A stretch of 60,147 nucleotides of DNA from an uncultured Pelagibacteraceae bacterium (GCA_902561765.1 CACEQR010000009.1:1-60147); one strand, 5' to 3'; counted from the stretch's first letter, positions 33,401 through 40,742 are shown. Notes: generated by a model from the sequence alone, not told the origin. A program made the numbers and translations.

Positions 33401-33829
33401 ATGTCTAGGTCTAGGTTTTCTACTTATTTTTGTATCGTAAACCTCATAACTGAACTTACCAAGATCTGAATCTTTATTAACTCTTATTAAAAAATCAACT
33501 TCTCCTCTAAAATCTCCATCAATTAAATATGCATGATAAATTAAATCGTAACCTTTTTTAATTACCTCTAATGTTTTTTTATATCTCTCTTCCTCAGATA
33601 AATCTTGTTTAATTGAAACATTTTTTTTATAATATTTTTTAAGAAGTTCGAAATGTTTTTTTTCGTGCTTAATACCAAATTCTTTCCAAAGTTTTTGATC
33701 TATACTTTGCTCATTTCTTTGTATTTTTTTATTTAAAAACTTAATTTCATTTTTAATGAGATATTTACAACTTACAAAATTATTTAAGTCACTAGGAGAA
33801 GTTAAAATTTTATTATTTAAAATCTTCAT
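30443..33829 (-). CDS. TM0106-type RecB-like nuclease / DEDD exonuclease / SF1 helicase
   Basis: 1128 residues in three parts. The RecB/Cas4-like nuclease spans residues ~10-225: D112 in GEVDFLIR, D132-T-K134 in YDTKIS, QITAY at 146-150, plus C21 and the C210/C213/C216/C222 cluster expected to hold a 4Fe-4S group. The RNase H-like DEDD exonuclease spans ~315-500 (D320-I-E322, D490 in NKEDC). A Dna2/UPF1-like superfamily 1 helicase spans ~670-1128: Walker A GPPGTGKT at 751-758, DEAG at 859-862, GDQMQLSQP, and late RLNVAVSRAQ. This is the TM0106-family architecture. It is the central gene of a coupled five-gene operon. A role in DNA processing or phage defence is inferred. Confidence 0.85.
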   Translation of the reverse strand: MKILNNKILTSPSDLNNFVSCKYLIKNEIKFLNKKIQRNEQSIDQKLWKEFGIKHEKKHFELLKKYYKKNVSIKQDLSEEERYKKTLEVIKKGYDLIYHAYLIDGDFRGEVDFLIRVNKDSDLGKFSYEVYDTKISRKPRPRHIYQITAYSFMLSKVQGILPEKMYLIDGADITHQYKTKEFIDYFLFTKKNLDNYLKNINKENIYPEKCEHCSVCDYTDECEKIWEKDNYINQVAKINRSQIEKLKKVNITTIKQLAEANPDKLKIKINKQALKDRISQAQLQEEKRETGVNKYIILDPDKGKGFYKLPEPDEGDLFFDIEGFPQEDGRGFEYLHGIYFKVKNDYEFKYFWAKDFKKKYERENFIELIKFFKDHFKKYPKAHLYHYNSYEKRSLRQLASLYSSDFPEGSNFVDTLLRGEKFVDLFLIINQSARTSEKDMSLKSIEGVLYNFKRKGDVKKAEDSVKLYDYWMASKNENTKKDIIEYNKEDCVSTYQLREFLIKNKPESIDWYSITPEAEKKSYDKKPWEEVEGELLKALDKKEISKNPLTETIRNLVGFHRREQKPEWWEMFDRMEKTHDELEDDAECIGQCILQSPKPEKVDKGYVFTYKFNDQDYKLKKDSSVYDAHMNTSIGKIDEIIEQSPNKNIVKIKLGEKKYKSMGEMPSLVSLSRRGAPSIAVLEQALNRFVLDFINKKGSSYKSIIDLLNRGNPDLKEIKSGNQLINENEDITDESVKVVKQMKNTCLSIQGPPGTGKTYNSAKIIIELMKDGKKVGVSSNSHEAIKNLLSEIERQAKADNFTFKGMKKSNSTNLFNGEFIIDIIKDKPINTRDFSLFAGTAWFFSNVRMNQSLDYLFIDEAGQVSLANTISMATCAKNLVLIGDQMQLSQPIRGTHEGYAKLSSLDYILEDRDTIPPEQGIFLRETRRLNKEICKYISDSFYDSRLIPHEVTKSRSLKLGLKNMENEGIFFIPTDHFGNSQRSDEEAEIVHDYYSKIMKKDFEDENGKGEIDIKNIMVVAPFNVQTNNIKQKLLKKYSEDTRVGTIDLFQGQEAKIVFISMTSSDAENLPRHKDFFFNRNRLNVAVSRAQNVAIILFNPNLLLASANSIHEMRLMNNFCKLLMFKIKK

Positions 33830-34097
33830 AATCTTTTAATTCCTTAGACAACACCATTATCTCAACCTGATTTTTCTTATATTCATGTAGCATGCGTAAA
33901 TATCTAAAAAATCTTAAAGTATTGTATGGAATAAAGTAAAGATTTAAAATAATCTTTAACAATGGCTTTGATTTGTAATATTCTCTATCTGCCTTTTTAG
34001 TTATTTCTTTATTAGCTAAATAGATATCAACTGAATGTTGCCACTCTTTACAATAGGCAAGACGATCTTTAAATTTATTCTTCAAATATAATTTCAT
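33813..34097 (-). CDS. Small hypothetical protein upstream of the helicase-nuclease
   Basis: 94 residues, basic and aromatic (LYLKNKFKDRLAYCKEWQHS, YYKSKPLLKIILNLYFIPYN, LRFFRYLRMLHEYKKNQVE), mostly helical by appearance; one weakly hydrophobic stretch (LLKIILNLYFIPY) might touch a membrane. Not recognised. It overlaps the large helicase-nuclease gene by 17 bp and the 53-residue gene upstream by 4 bp (ATGA), so expression is coupled on both sides. Confidence 0.5.
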   Translation of the reverse strand: MKLYLKNKFKDRLAYCKEWQHSVDIYLANKEITKKADREYYKSKPLLKIILNLYFIPYNTLRFFRYLRMLHEYKKNQVEIMVLSKELKDYEDFK

Positions 34098-34255
34098 TTT
34101 TTATATCTAGTAATTTGTCTAAAACATTGTGGATTAATTGATGATTTTCCAATAATTTCCACAAATCCATTTCTGAAATAATATATCCAATAAAAATGTT
34201 GATTATCTTCTTCATCAAAAATTTCCTCAATCCTAATTTCAGAAATTTTATCCAT
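34094..34255 (-). CDS. 53-residue protein, first gene of the helicase-nuclease operon
   Basis: A short frame from an ATG at 34253-34255 encodes MDKISEIRIEEIFDEEDNQH, followed by an aromatic strand segment (FYWIYYFRNGFVEIIGKSS) and a basic end (RQITRYKK). The stop TGA overlaps the ATG of the next gene (ATGA), which is strong support for a real coupled gene in spite of its size. The composition, an acidic N-half and basic C-end, suggests a small soluble partner or regulatory subunit. Function unknown. Confidence 0.5.
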   Translation of the reverse strand: MDKISEIRIEEIFDEEDNQHFYWIYYFRNGFVEIIGKSSINPQCFRQITRYKK

Positions 34256-34281
34256 TAATTTTTAGACTTTTTGGTTGAATA

Positions 34282-34350
34282 AACCATGATGCTAGAGAAA
34301 GGAGATGGGCCAGAAAGGAAGCTAGCATCACGGTACAAATGATCATGGTT
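34282..34350. promoter_or_regulatory. Nested inverted repeats in the central divergent gap
   Basis: TGATGCTAG (34287-34295) is the exact reverse complement of CTAGCATCA (34322-34330), and AACCATGAT (34282-34290) of ATCATGGTT (34342-34350). The enclosed loop holds a direct repeat AGAAAGGA (34297-34304 and 34313-34320). This lies between the helicase-nuclease operon and the divergent zinc-ribbon gene. It could be a cruciform or operator controlling both directions, or a structured RNA. Confidence 0.45.
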
Positions 34351-34382
34351 GACAATATATGTAGTTTACGATAAATTGTCAA
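34349..34382 (+). promoter_or_regulatory. Promoter with an overlapping TTGACAAT/ATTGTCAA inverted repeat
   Basis: TTGACA at 34349-34354, a 17-bp spacer and TAAATT at 34372-34377 form a sigma-70 promoter ahead of the 34401 gene. The -35 and the -10 are embedded in a perfect 8-bp inverted repeat (34349-34356 and 34375-34382). A repressor bound there would block the promoter. Binding is inferred. Confidence 0.5.
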
Positions 34383-34400
34383 TAGCATAAACAATATAAA

Positions 34401-35780
34401 ATGAAAAAAAACCATAAAGTATATGATGAATACAATACAGACTTAGAGATAAGCGATAGCAGCCCATTATATAAACCTTGGAATGAAAAATGGCTAAATT
34501 ACCTGAAGAATTTAAATGGAATATCCGAAAACAAATCACTCAGGAATATAAAGTTTAATATTATAGAGCACTATACTGATGATGGTGTGGAAAAAGGTGA
34601 TTTTGATCCATCAAGCAGCAAAATTATTGGTAATTACCAAAATTATAAAGTCATTGATTTATTCAAGGAGGATTACAAACATCTTTTCCTAGAGTTTATG
34701 AACCTAGATTTAAACCTTTCTAGCATTGAAAGTTTTATTAATAAATATGGAACACTTGGGTCCCCTATTGTACAGAAAAGATATTCTGAGCAAATTGAGG
34801 ATTATAAGAACGAAAGTATAATTCAGGGAGAATTAGCACAATGTTGGTATGTTGAAATAAAAAATCTAAAATCTTTACTAAAAAACTATCAATATTATCT
34901 TGAAAGAGATTACAAAAAATTAAATGAAAAATTTAAGGTCCGAAAAAGAAAAGAAACTTATTATTGGACTTTTAATGAAACAGAAAATTTTGATGAACAA
35001 TTTCCTTTAACAATAAGTTTTACTACAGAAAACCGTATTAAATTCAATAACGAGGATCGCGAACATCTTTTCCAAGAGTTTATGAACTCTAGTATTGAAA
35101 GTTTTATTAATAGAGACAAAACTGAAATTGATAGTAACAATATTGATCAAATCATTTCAGAATATATTATTGAAGTTATTAAAAAATTCTATTCTGAGAG
35201 AACAAGGGCTTACATTGATACAAGTGATAGTTGGTTTAATACAAAGTTTGAGCCTAAAGGCTTAATAGGATTTATATGGCATCAAGCAATAAAGTTAATC
35301 GAGGAAAAAAACGAAATCAAAAATTGTAAATATTGTAGTAAAGAATTTGTAATAGGACAAGGTGAAGCAAGAAAAGACAAAGCATTTTGCTCTCCATCTC
35401 ATGCTGTATTAAATAAAAGAAAAGATAACTTCTATAATAGTATATCCAAAATGTTTATTAAAAAAGGTTATGAAGTTAAGCCTCAACAAGAAGATAGCAT
35501 GTTTGATTTTTGTATATTTAAAAATAAAAAGTATATCACAGGAGTAAATATAAGTTTGTCTGAAAGTTTAGATAGTAAAAGTAAAAAGTGGAATTTTTTA
35601 ATTCAAAAAAAAATTAAAGAACCTATGTTATCAGTAGACTTATCATCTGCTTATTTAATTAATAAAAACTTAGATTGTTTTCTTTTTACCAAAAACAATA
35701 ATAACTTTAAAAAATTAAAATCACCCATGGAATATAACTCCTTAATTAAATTAATAAAAAACAATGAAAAACAAACTTAG
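34401..35780 (+). CDS. Zinc-ribbon (CGNR/ABATE-like) island protein with an internal duplication
   Basis: 459 residues. A likely zinc-binding site is at ~308-336: CKYCSKEF ... FCSPSHAVLNKRK. This is the form seen in ABATE/CGNR-type zinc-ribbon proteins. The N-terminal segment FINKYGTLGSPI and ELAQCWYVEIKNLKSLL also fits that family. Two near-identical nucleotide stretches, 34668-34745 and 35052-35112, encode HLFLEFMN..SSIESFINK and HLFQEFMNSSIESFINR, so part of the gene was recently duplicated. The C-terminal ~120 residues are unrecognised. Function is unknown; DNA binding is possible. The following gene overlaps its 3' end by 17 bp. Confidence 0.55.
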   Translation: MKKNHKVYDEYNTDLEISDSSPLYKPWNEKWLNYLKNLNGISENKSLRNIKFNIIEHYTDDGVEKGDFDPSSSKIIGNYQNYKVIDLFKEDYKHLFLEFMNLDLNLSSIESFINKYGTLGSPIVQKRYSEQIEDYKNESIIQGELAQCWYVEIKNLKSLLKNYQYYLERDYKKLNEKFKVRKRKETYYWTFNETENFDEQFPLTISFTTENRIKFNNEDREHLFQEFMNSSIESFINRDKTEIDSNNIDQIISEYIIEVIKKFYSERTRAYIDTSDSWFNTKFEPKGLIGFIWHQAIKLIEEKNEIKNCKYCSKEFVIGQGEARKDKAFCSPSHAVLNKRKDNFYNSISKMFIKKGYEVKPQQEDSMFDFCIFKNKKYITGVNISLSESLDSKSKKWNFLIQKKIKEPMLSVDLSSAYLINKNLDCFLFTKNNNNFKKLKSPMEYNSLIKLIKNNEKQT

Positions 35781-36015
35781 AACAAATAAGAAGCTCATTA
35801 ATCTTTTAAGGCACGAAACTCCTAAGCAGCGTCAAAAGTTTCTTAATGAAGTAGACCAAGTATTATGCGAGATTTTTGACCTCGAATACAAAGATCTTCC
35901 TTGGAGAAATCTTAATTCTACTGACAAGGATTGGGATAAGTATGTACAGAATTTAAGGTTAGCCATATCAAAAACCCTTGAAGAATTCAATAAAAAGAAC
36001 AGGGTATTGCATTAA
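35764..36015 (+). CDS. Small hypothetical island protein
   Basis: 83 residues, not recognised. It opens with a basic stretch (NKLRTNKKLINLLRHETPKQRQKF) and then is helical (LNEVDQVLCEIFDLEYKDLPWRNL). It overlaps the zinc-ribbon gene end by 17 bp, suggesting the two are translated together. The size and charge suit a small partner protein, but nothing identifies it as an antitoxin. Confidence 0.5.
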   Translation: MKNKLRTNKKLINLLRHETPKQRQKFLNEVDQVLCEIFDLEYKDLPWRNLNSTDKDWDKYVQNLRLAISKTLEEFNKKNRVLH

Positions 36016-36056
36016 TCATGCACAGAAATTTAAATCATTTATGCTAGGATTGTTAA

Positions 36057-37745
36057 ATGAATAAATTGCAGGTCAAATATTTTAAACTCTTGCAGGAATA
36101 TAGTAATGAAGTTTCAGAGGCCACCTATCCTTATAGTGAAAAAGCTGGTCAATATCCTGAGACACATCCTTTTGAAAATGCTCCAGCTGAAATTCTAGAT
36201 GATGAAGAATTTATGCTTAAGTGTTTTAAGTTAGATGATGAGTGCTTTAAATTTTGCTCATACAGGTTAAGGGATAAGAAAGATTTTGTGATGAAGGCAT
36301 TAAATTATGCTGGTCCAGAATATGATCAAGTCGGAGATAAACTTAAAAAAGATTTTGACATACTTAAGAGTCTAAAAATAAAAGATTTCTCAAAATACGG
36401 TCATGATATTTTAATAAATGAAAATAAACTTTTACAACTTATCAAAAATTCTAATTATAAAGATTTTACAAATCATCAGTGGTTGTCTATACGCGGCATA
36501 AGTAAAAATAAAAATTTCTTTTTAAATTTAATTGATAATTCCTATAATGCTGAATTTTGTTTAAAATGGGCTGACAATTCGCTTAAAAATGATTTCAATT
36601 TTATTAGTAAATGTATTTCTAAAAATGCAAGATCAATTAAATTTGCAAATAAAAATATAAATAAATTTGAAAAATTAGTTTTAAAAGCGATTAAAAAAGA
36701 CGGTGAAATTTTAAAATCACTAGGTGGTCAATTTCTTAACAATAAAAAAGTAATTTTATTAGCTGCCCAAACTAATGGTGAAGTTTTTAAATATATTAAG
36801 AAATCTTTAAGAAACGATAAACAAATTGCGCTCAAGTGTCTCTTAAAAGATCCCCAAATGTTAAGATTGGCTGATAAAAAATTTAAAGCGAACAAAAATT
36901 TGATAATCAAACTTATTAAAAAGGATTTTAGTTGTTTCAAATTCATAGATAAAAAACTTAAAAGAGATAAAGATATTCTAAAATTATTAATTTTAAATCT
37001 TAAATCTGGCAGTGGAAGTGAATATAAACTAGCAGCATCTTATTTAGTAGAACTTGGAGATAAAGATTTAATTAAATTTGCAGTAAAAAGAGATGGTTTT
37101 TGGCTGGATCATTTGAGCAATAAATATAAAAACGATAAAGAAATAGCACTCTTAGCAGTAAATAATTATTATGGTCATTTTAGTGATATTAGTGAAAGAC
37201 TTAAGGAGGATAAACAAATCCTCGAATTTGCATCAAAGAAATATTTGAAAGATAAAAAAAATAATATTAATGATATAGAAAGTAATTCTATGTTAGATAG
37301 AAAACTATATTGGTACATTTTTTATAAAGTAAATCCCAAGATTAAAAATGATAAAACGGAAGAGGTTGAGGGAATTCGAATTAGGCCACAAGGTATATTC
37401 GGTGATTTTGACAAGCTTCATTATTTTGGTTTCATGATGAATGGAAGGCCGCATGGTAAAGGCTATGCAACCAATGAGGAAAGTGAGTGGGGTGACGCTG
37501 CTTTTCCATCAACATATGATGGAATGTGGGATAATGGTCACCCACATGGACATGGAGAATTCAAACAATTTAAAGCAAACCGCTTTCCACCAAATGGCGA
37601 AATTGATTCACATTATATTGGTCCTTTTAAAAATGGAGAAAAAGAGGGAAAAGGTAAAGAATTTTTTTACACACTCGCAGATGATAAAACAAAATGGAGA
37701 AAAGTCGAATATAAAAAAGGAAAATTGATTAGATATAAGAATTGA
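36057..37745 (+). CDS. DUF4116-repeat protein with C-terminal MORN-like repeats
   Basis: 562 residues. From ~40 to ~400 it carries tandem ~22-50-residue helical units of the DUF4116 type, such as DDEEFMLKCFKLDDECFKFCSYRL, NDKQIALKCLLKDPQMLRLADKKF and NDKEIALLAVNNYYGHFSDISERL. The C-terminal ~130 residues have MORN-like units: FGFMMNGRPHGKGYA, YDGMWDNGHPHGHGEF and YIGPFKNGEKEGKGKE. Both repeat types are scaffold modules found mainly in protists and large DNA viruses, so the pairing is unusual for a small marine bacterium. No enzyme motif. The following short gene also has the DUF4116 pattern. Confidence 0.7.
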   Translation: MNKLQVKYFKLLQEYSNEVSEATYPYSEKAGQYPETHPFENAPAEILDDEEFMLKCFKLDDECFKFCSYRLRDKKDFVMKALNYAGPEYDQVGDKLKKDFDILKSLKIKDFSKYGHDILINENKLLQLIKNSNYKDFTNHQWLSIRGISKNKNFFLNLIDNSYNAEFCLKWADNSLKNDFNFISKCISKNARSIKFANKNINKFEKLVLKAIKKDGEILKSLGGQFLNNKKVILLAAQTNGEVFKYIKKSLRNDKQIALKCLLKDPQMLRLADKKFKANKNLIIKLIKKDFSCFKFIDKKLKRDKDILKLLILNLKSGSGSEYKLAASYLVELGDKDLIKFAVKRDGFWLDHLSNKYKNDKEIALLAVNNYYGHFSDISERLKEDKQILEFASKKYLKDKKNNINDIESNSMLDRKLYWYIFYKVNPKIKNDKTEEVEGIRIRPQGIFGDFDKLHYFGFMMNGRPHGKGYATNEESEWGDAAFPSTYDGMWDNGHPHGHGEFKQFKANRFPPNGEIDSHYIGPFKNGEKEGKGKEFFYTLADDKTKWRKVEYKKGKLIRYKN

Positions 37746-37777
37746 TTTATCGTTTACTTTCTCAATTAGATTATAAT

Positions 37778-38122
37778 ATGCAGGAATTAGTTTTAAAAGA
37801 ATTAAAAGTTTATGTTAAGGAGATCAATAACAAGGGATTACAGGGTGTAAAGCAGCATGGTAGAAGATTAGGGTTATCAACTGATTTCTTAAATATCTAT
37901 TCAAAAAGAGACTCGCATCCTTTATCAGAATGTTCTGACAATTATTTAGACGATAAGGAATTTATTAAAAAAGCAATTAATATAGACCCCAATTCAGTTA
38001 AATTTATTTCAAGAAGATTGAGGCAAGATAAGACAATTGCAAAATTGATACTTAAAAAAAATAAGAAGTTAGCAGAAAAATATATTTTTAAAAAAACTCT
38101 CAAGGAAATTAAAAATAAATAG
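37778..38122 (+). CDS. Short DUF4116-like protein
   Basis: 114 residues from the ATG at 37778; the frame extends to a TTG at 37742 that overlaps the previous stop. The segment LDDKEFIKKAINIDPNSVKF and the following ISRRLRQDKTIAKLILKK match one DUF4116 unit of the upstream protein. It looks like a partial or degraded copy of the neighbouring repeat protein, or a small partner. The N-terminal 50 residues are unrecognised. Confidence 0.5.
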   Translation: MQELVLKELKVYVKEINNKGLQGVKQHGRRLGLSTDFLNIYSKRDSHPLSECSDNYLDDKEFIKKAINIDPNSVKFISRRLRQDKTIAKLILKKNKKLAEKYIFKKTLKEIKNK

Positions 38123-38160
38123 TGTGATAATTAAAGATAAAAATTTTTAGAAGGATGGCT

Positions 38161-38760
38161 ATGAATAAAAAGAGTTATATTACTTTTGATGAAATGTTAG
38201 ACCGAGATCCAAAACTTAAAAAAAAGTTTAATAAAGAATTTGCAAAATATCAAAACCGTCCCAAACCAAATAAGAATTTAAAAATTGGCCTAGAATATTT
38301 AAGAAAAAATTTCAATCTTGATTTATTTTTAAAAAATATAGTGAAATTAAATTATAAATATTGGGAAGAGGGTAATATGCTTAATAGAATTATTGATTAT
38401 GGTTTTGAAAAAGAAGAGGTATACAAAATATATGATCACATAGATGCTAAAGAATACGATAAATTATATAAATTAGCAGATAGAAGTGTTCATAAATTTT
38501 TTCTTAAATTCACAAATAATTTTGAATTTATTGACGGAGATATAGCTGAAACACCAGAATATTTTTGGAGTACATTTATCATATATGCAAACAGAAATGA
38601 TAACTATTATTTATTCTTAGAAGATCACAACCCTGAAAACAGAGGCAACTGTCTTTATTTTAAATCAATTAATGAAAAAATAATTTTGAATAGAATGAAT
38701 AAATTAATTAAAAATACAAAAAGACTTAATAAACTCCCTAAAATCTCAAAAACTAAATGA
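38161..38760 (+). CDS. Hypothetical island protein
   Basis: 199 residues from ATG 38161, chosen over the ATG at 38155 because AGAAGG (38149-38154) then lies 6 bp upstream as a good ribosome binding site. The N-terminus is Lys-rich. The segment NNFEFIDGDIAETPEYFWSTFIIYANRN followed by YYLFLEDHNPENRGNCLYF resembles in pattern the 25222-26556 product. This may be a conserved small domain of this island family. No motif for a function is seen. It precedes a 63-residue coiled-coil gene by 5 bp. Confidence 0.5.
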   Translation: MNKKSYITFDEMLDRDPKLKKKFNKEFAKYQNRPKPNKNLKIGLEYLRKNFNLDLFLKNIVKLNYKYWEEGNMLNRIIDYGFEKEEVYKIYDHIDAKEYDKLYKLADRSVHKFFLKFTNNFEFIDGDIAETPEYFWSTFIIYANRNDNYYLFLEDHNPENRGNCLYFKSINEKIILNRMNKLIKNTKRLNKLPKISKTK

Positions 38761-38765
38761 TTTAA

Positions 38766-38957
38766 ATGACTGAAAAAATTAATAAAAATCTGTTGAAAGA
38801 TAAAAAAATTCAAAACTTAATAAAAGAAATAGAAAAACATATTCAACACCAAGAAAAACTAATCAATTATCATAAGAAAAAAATAGATAAGATAATTAAG
38901 GACTCACAAAATAATTATGAAAAAATCATGAAAAAATATGGGAAAATAGATAAATGA
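38766..38957 (+). CDS. Small coiled-coil protein
   Basis: 63 residues, almost entirely Lys/Glu/Gln/Ile, with heptad-like spacing (IQNLIKEIEKHIQHQEKLI, YHKKKIDKIIKDS), so an amphipathic or coiled-coil helix is likely. Could be chance coding in AT-rich DNA, but the tight spacing and the same strand as the flanking genes support it. Confidence 0.4.
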   Translation: MTEKINKNLLKDKKIQNLIKEIEKHIQHQEKLINYHKKKIDKIIKDSQNNYEKIMKKYGKIDK

Positions 38958-38991
38958 TAAGGAAAAAATTTATCCCTTTTCTTTTAGGAAG

Positions 38992-39786
38992 ATGCCAAAA
39001 AAAAACAAAAAATTAAACGATGGTGAGAGGGAAGAGATTCTAATTAAAATACAACTATGTTTCTTTAGAGATAACAAAATTGAAGTACCGAACTTTGGAA
39101 ATATTGAACAGGTTGGTTTCAGCACAGATTATAATAAGATCGATTGGTCAAAAATAGATATTGATGGAATAAAAACTGATCAAAAAGAAATAAGAAACTT
39201 AGCAGATAAACTAGGTATTAAAAAAAGTTCATCAAAAGATAAAGCTGATATTAAAATTAATAATGAAAACTATTCTTTAAAATGCACTGGTTATGGAAAA
39301 CCAGCAATAGTAAACCATACTAATAGAATAGGATGGTTAAAAATTTCAAAAATAATAAATCAGGATATCAAATTACTTGATGATTTAATTGATGAATACT
39401 GGAGATTAAGAATTGATGGACAAATAAAAGAAGACTGTCCTAATTTTCATGAAAACTCTCCTTTCAATGATCATATGGATATTATTAAGCCATATCTTGA
39501 TTTTTTTGTTTTTAAAGGTTCTGGTCAAGGTATGTCTGAGGTAGTAGCAGATAAAGTTTTAGAGTTTGAAACATTTAATAACACTCAAACGTGGAATGTA
39601 TTTGCGAATGAATACATACAACATCATTGGGAAAATATTTATTTTTGTATGAGATCGACCAAAGGAATGCCCTCAGACTATGAAAATTACGAAAAAAAGG
39701 ATGTCATAAGCCCTTGGACAAGATTATTTAAAGGTAAGAAAGGAGATGAAAAATATAGGGGAGCTCTTCATGTAAGAGTAGGTTAG
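38992..39786 (+). CDS. Candidate type II restriction endonuclease partner
   Basis: 264 residues. KADIKINNENYSLKCTG gives D86 and S95-L96-K97, the form (D ... SxK) of some type II restriction enzymes in the PD-(D/E)xK superfamily. It is followed by PAIVNHTNRIGW, a layout seen in several of them. Position is the stronger evidence: its stop at 39786 abuts the convergent stop of a C5-cytosine methyltransferase at 39787. I therefore infer it is the restriction subunit. The recognition sequence is not known. An alternative is an unrelated hypothetical protein. Confidence 0.5.
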   Translation: MPKKNKKLNDGEREEILIKIQLCFFRDNKIEVPNFGNIEQVGFSTDYNKIDWSKIDIDGIKTDQKEIRNLADKLGIKKSSSKDKADIKINNENYSLKCTGYGKPAIVNHTNRIGWLKISKIINQDIKLLDDLIDEYWRLRIDGQIKEDCPNFHENSPFNDHMDIIKPYLDFFVFKGSGQGMSEVVADKVLEFETFNNTQTWNVFANEYIQHHWENIYFCMRSTKGMPSDYENYEKKDVISPWTRLFKGKKGDEKYRGALHVRVG

Positions 39787-40695
39787 TTATTTAGAGTAAT
39801 TATCTAAATGATATTTTATTTCACCGCCTATTGCTTTTACAACATTTACGGCTACTGAATTACCTAGTTGCTTCATTGCTTGATTATCTGAAACTGGCAT
39901 CTTAAAATTTTTTGGGAAACCCATCATTTGTAAACCTTGTGGCGGTTTAATTCTAACCACTTTATTCTTAACAATATAACCATCCCAGTTCCTTCGGTCA
40001 TTAATTGGGGATTTTCCTCCCCCAACTCTAAGTGTAAAGCCTATTTTTCTCTCTTCTTTACTATTTAATTCTTTAGAGACAAATCCACCAAAAATATCTG
40101 ACATAGTTTTTTTTAGTGGAATTTCCCTTGGAAACGTAAAAGCTAACTCTTTAAACATATTTTTTAATTTAGGTTTATAAAAGCCAACCATATAAACCCT
40201 AGGCCTATGTTGAGGTAATCCAAATTCTGAAGCCTTAATTACTTTAAAGTCAAATGTGTAATCTAAATTCTGTAAGCTTTTATAGATGACTTTAAATGTT
40301 CTTCCATTATCATGATTTTTTAAATGCCTTACATTTTCTAAAAAAAATACTCTTGGTTTCTTTGCTTTTATTATTTCTTCTATAGAAAAAAATAAATTTC
40401 CATCCTTGTTATCATTAAACCCTTTCTTGTATCCCGCCTGAGAAAATGGCTGGCAAGGAAATCCAGCACAAAGAATATCAAAATCTGGTATTTTTTTAAA
40501 ATCAACTTTCCATATATCACCAGCAAATAAGTTTGGATCACTAAGATATTTATCTTTAAAATTTGCGGCATAAGTTTTTCTGGCGTATAAATCATTCTCT
40601 GATGTGAATACACATTCCATTCCAAGTGATTTTAAAGCTACATGAAATCCTCCAATACCAGCAAACAAATCAATAAATTTAAGTTTTTTACTCAT
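39787..40695 (-). CDS. DNA C5-cytosine methyltransferase
   Basis: 302 residues. Motif I is FIDLFAGIGGFHVAL (AdoMet binding), motif IV is GFPCQPFSQAG with catalytic C81, motif VI is ENV at 120-122, motif VIII is QHRPR at 162-166, and motif X is LGNSVAV. The short target-recognition region (about 190-265) fits a small type II enzyme. It methylates cytosine C5 in a specific site, probably protecting host DNA against the convergent partner at 38992-39786. It lies next to the integrase gene at the right end of the island. Confidence 0.9.
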   Translation of the reverse strand: MSKKLKFIDLFAGIGGFHVALKSLGMECVFTSENDLYARKTYAANFKDKYLSDPNLFAGDIWKVDFKKIPDFDILCAGFPCQPFSQAGYKKGFNDNKDGNLFFSIEEIIKAKKPRVFFLENVRHLKNHDNGRTFKVIYKSLQNLDYTFDFKVIKASEFGLPQHRPRVYMVGFYKPKLKNMFKELAFTFPREIPLKKTMSDIFGGFVSKELNSKEERKIGFTLRVGGGKSPINDRRNWDGYIVKNKVVRIKPPQGLQMMGFPKNFKMPVSDNQAMKQLGNSVAVNVVKAIGGEIKYHLDNYSK

Positions 40696-40742
40696 TTCTA
40701 ATTATAATTTTTAATTCATCATTTATTATTACTATAATCTAG

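Noticed and set aside
34401..36015. Toxin-antitoxin reading of the zinc-ribbon gene and the 83-residue gene
   Set aside because: Overlap and size fit, but neither product has a known toxin or antitoxin motif, so I do not claim it.
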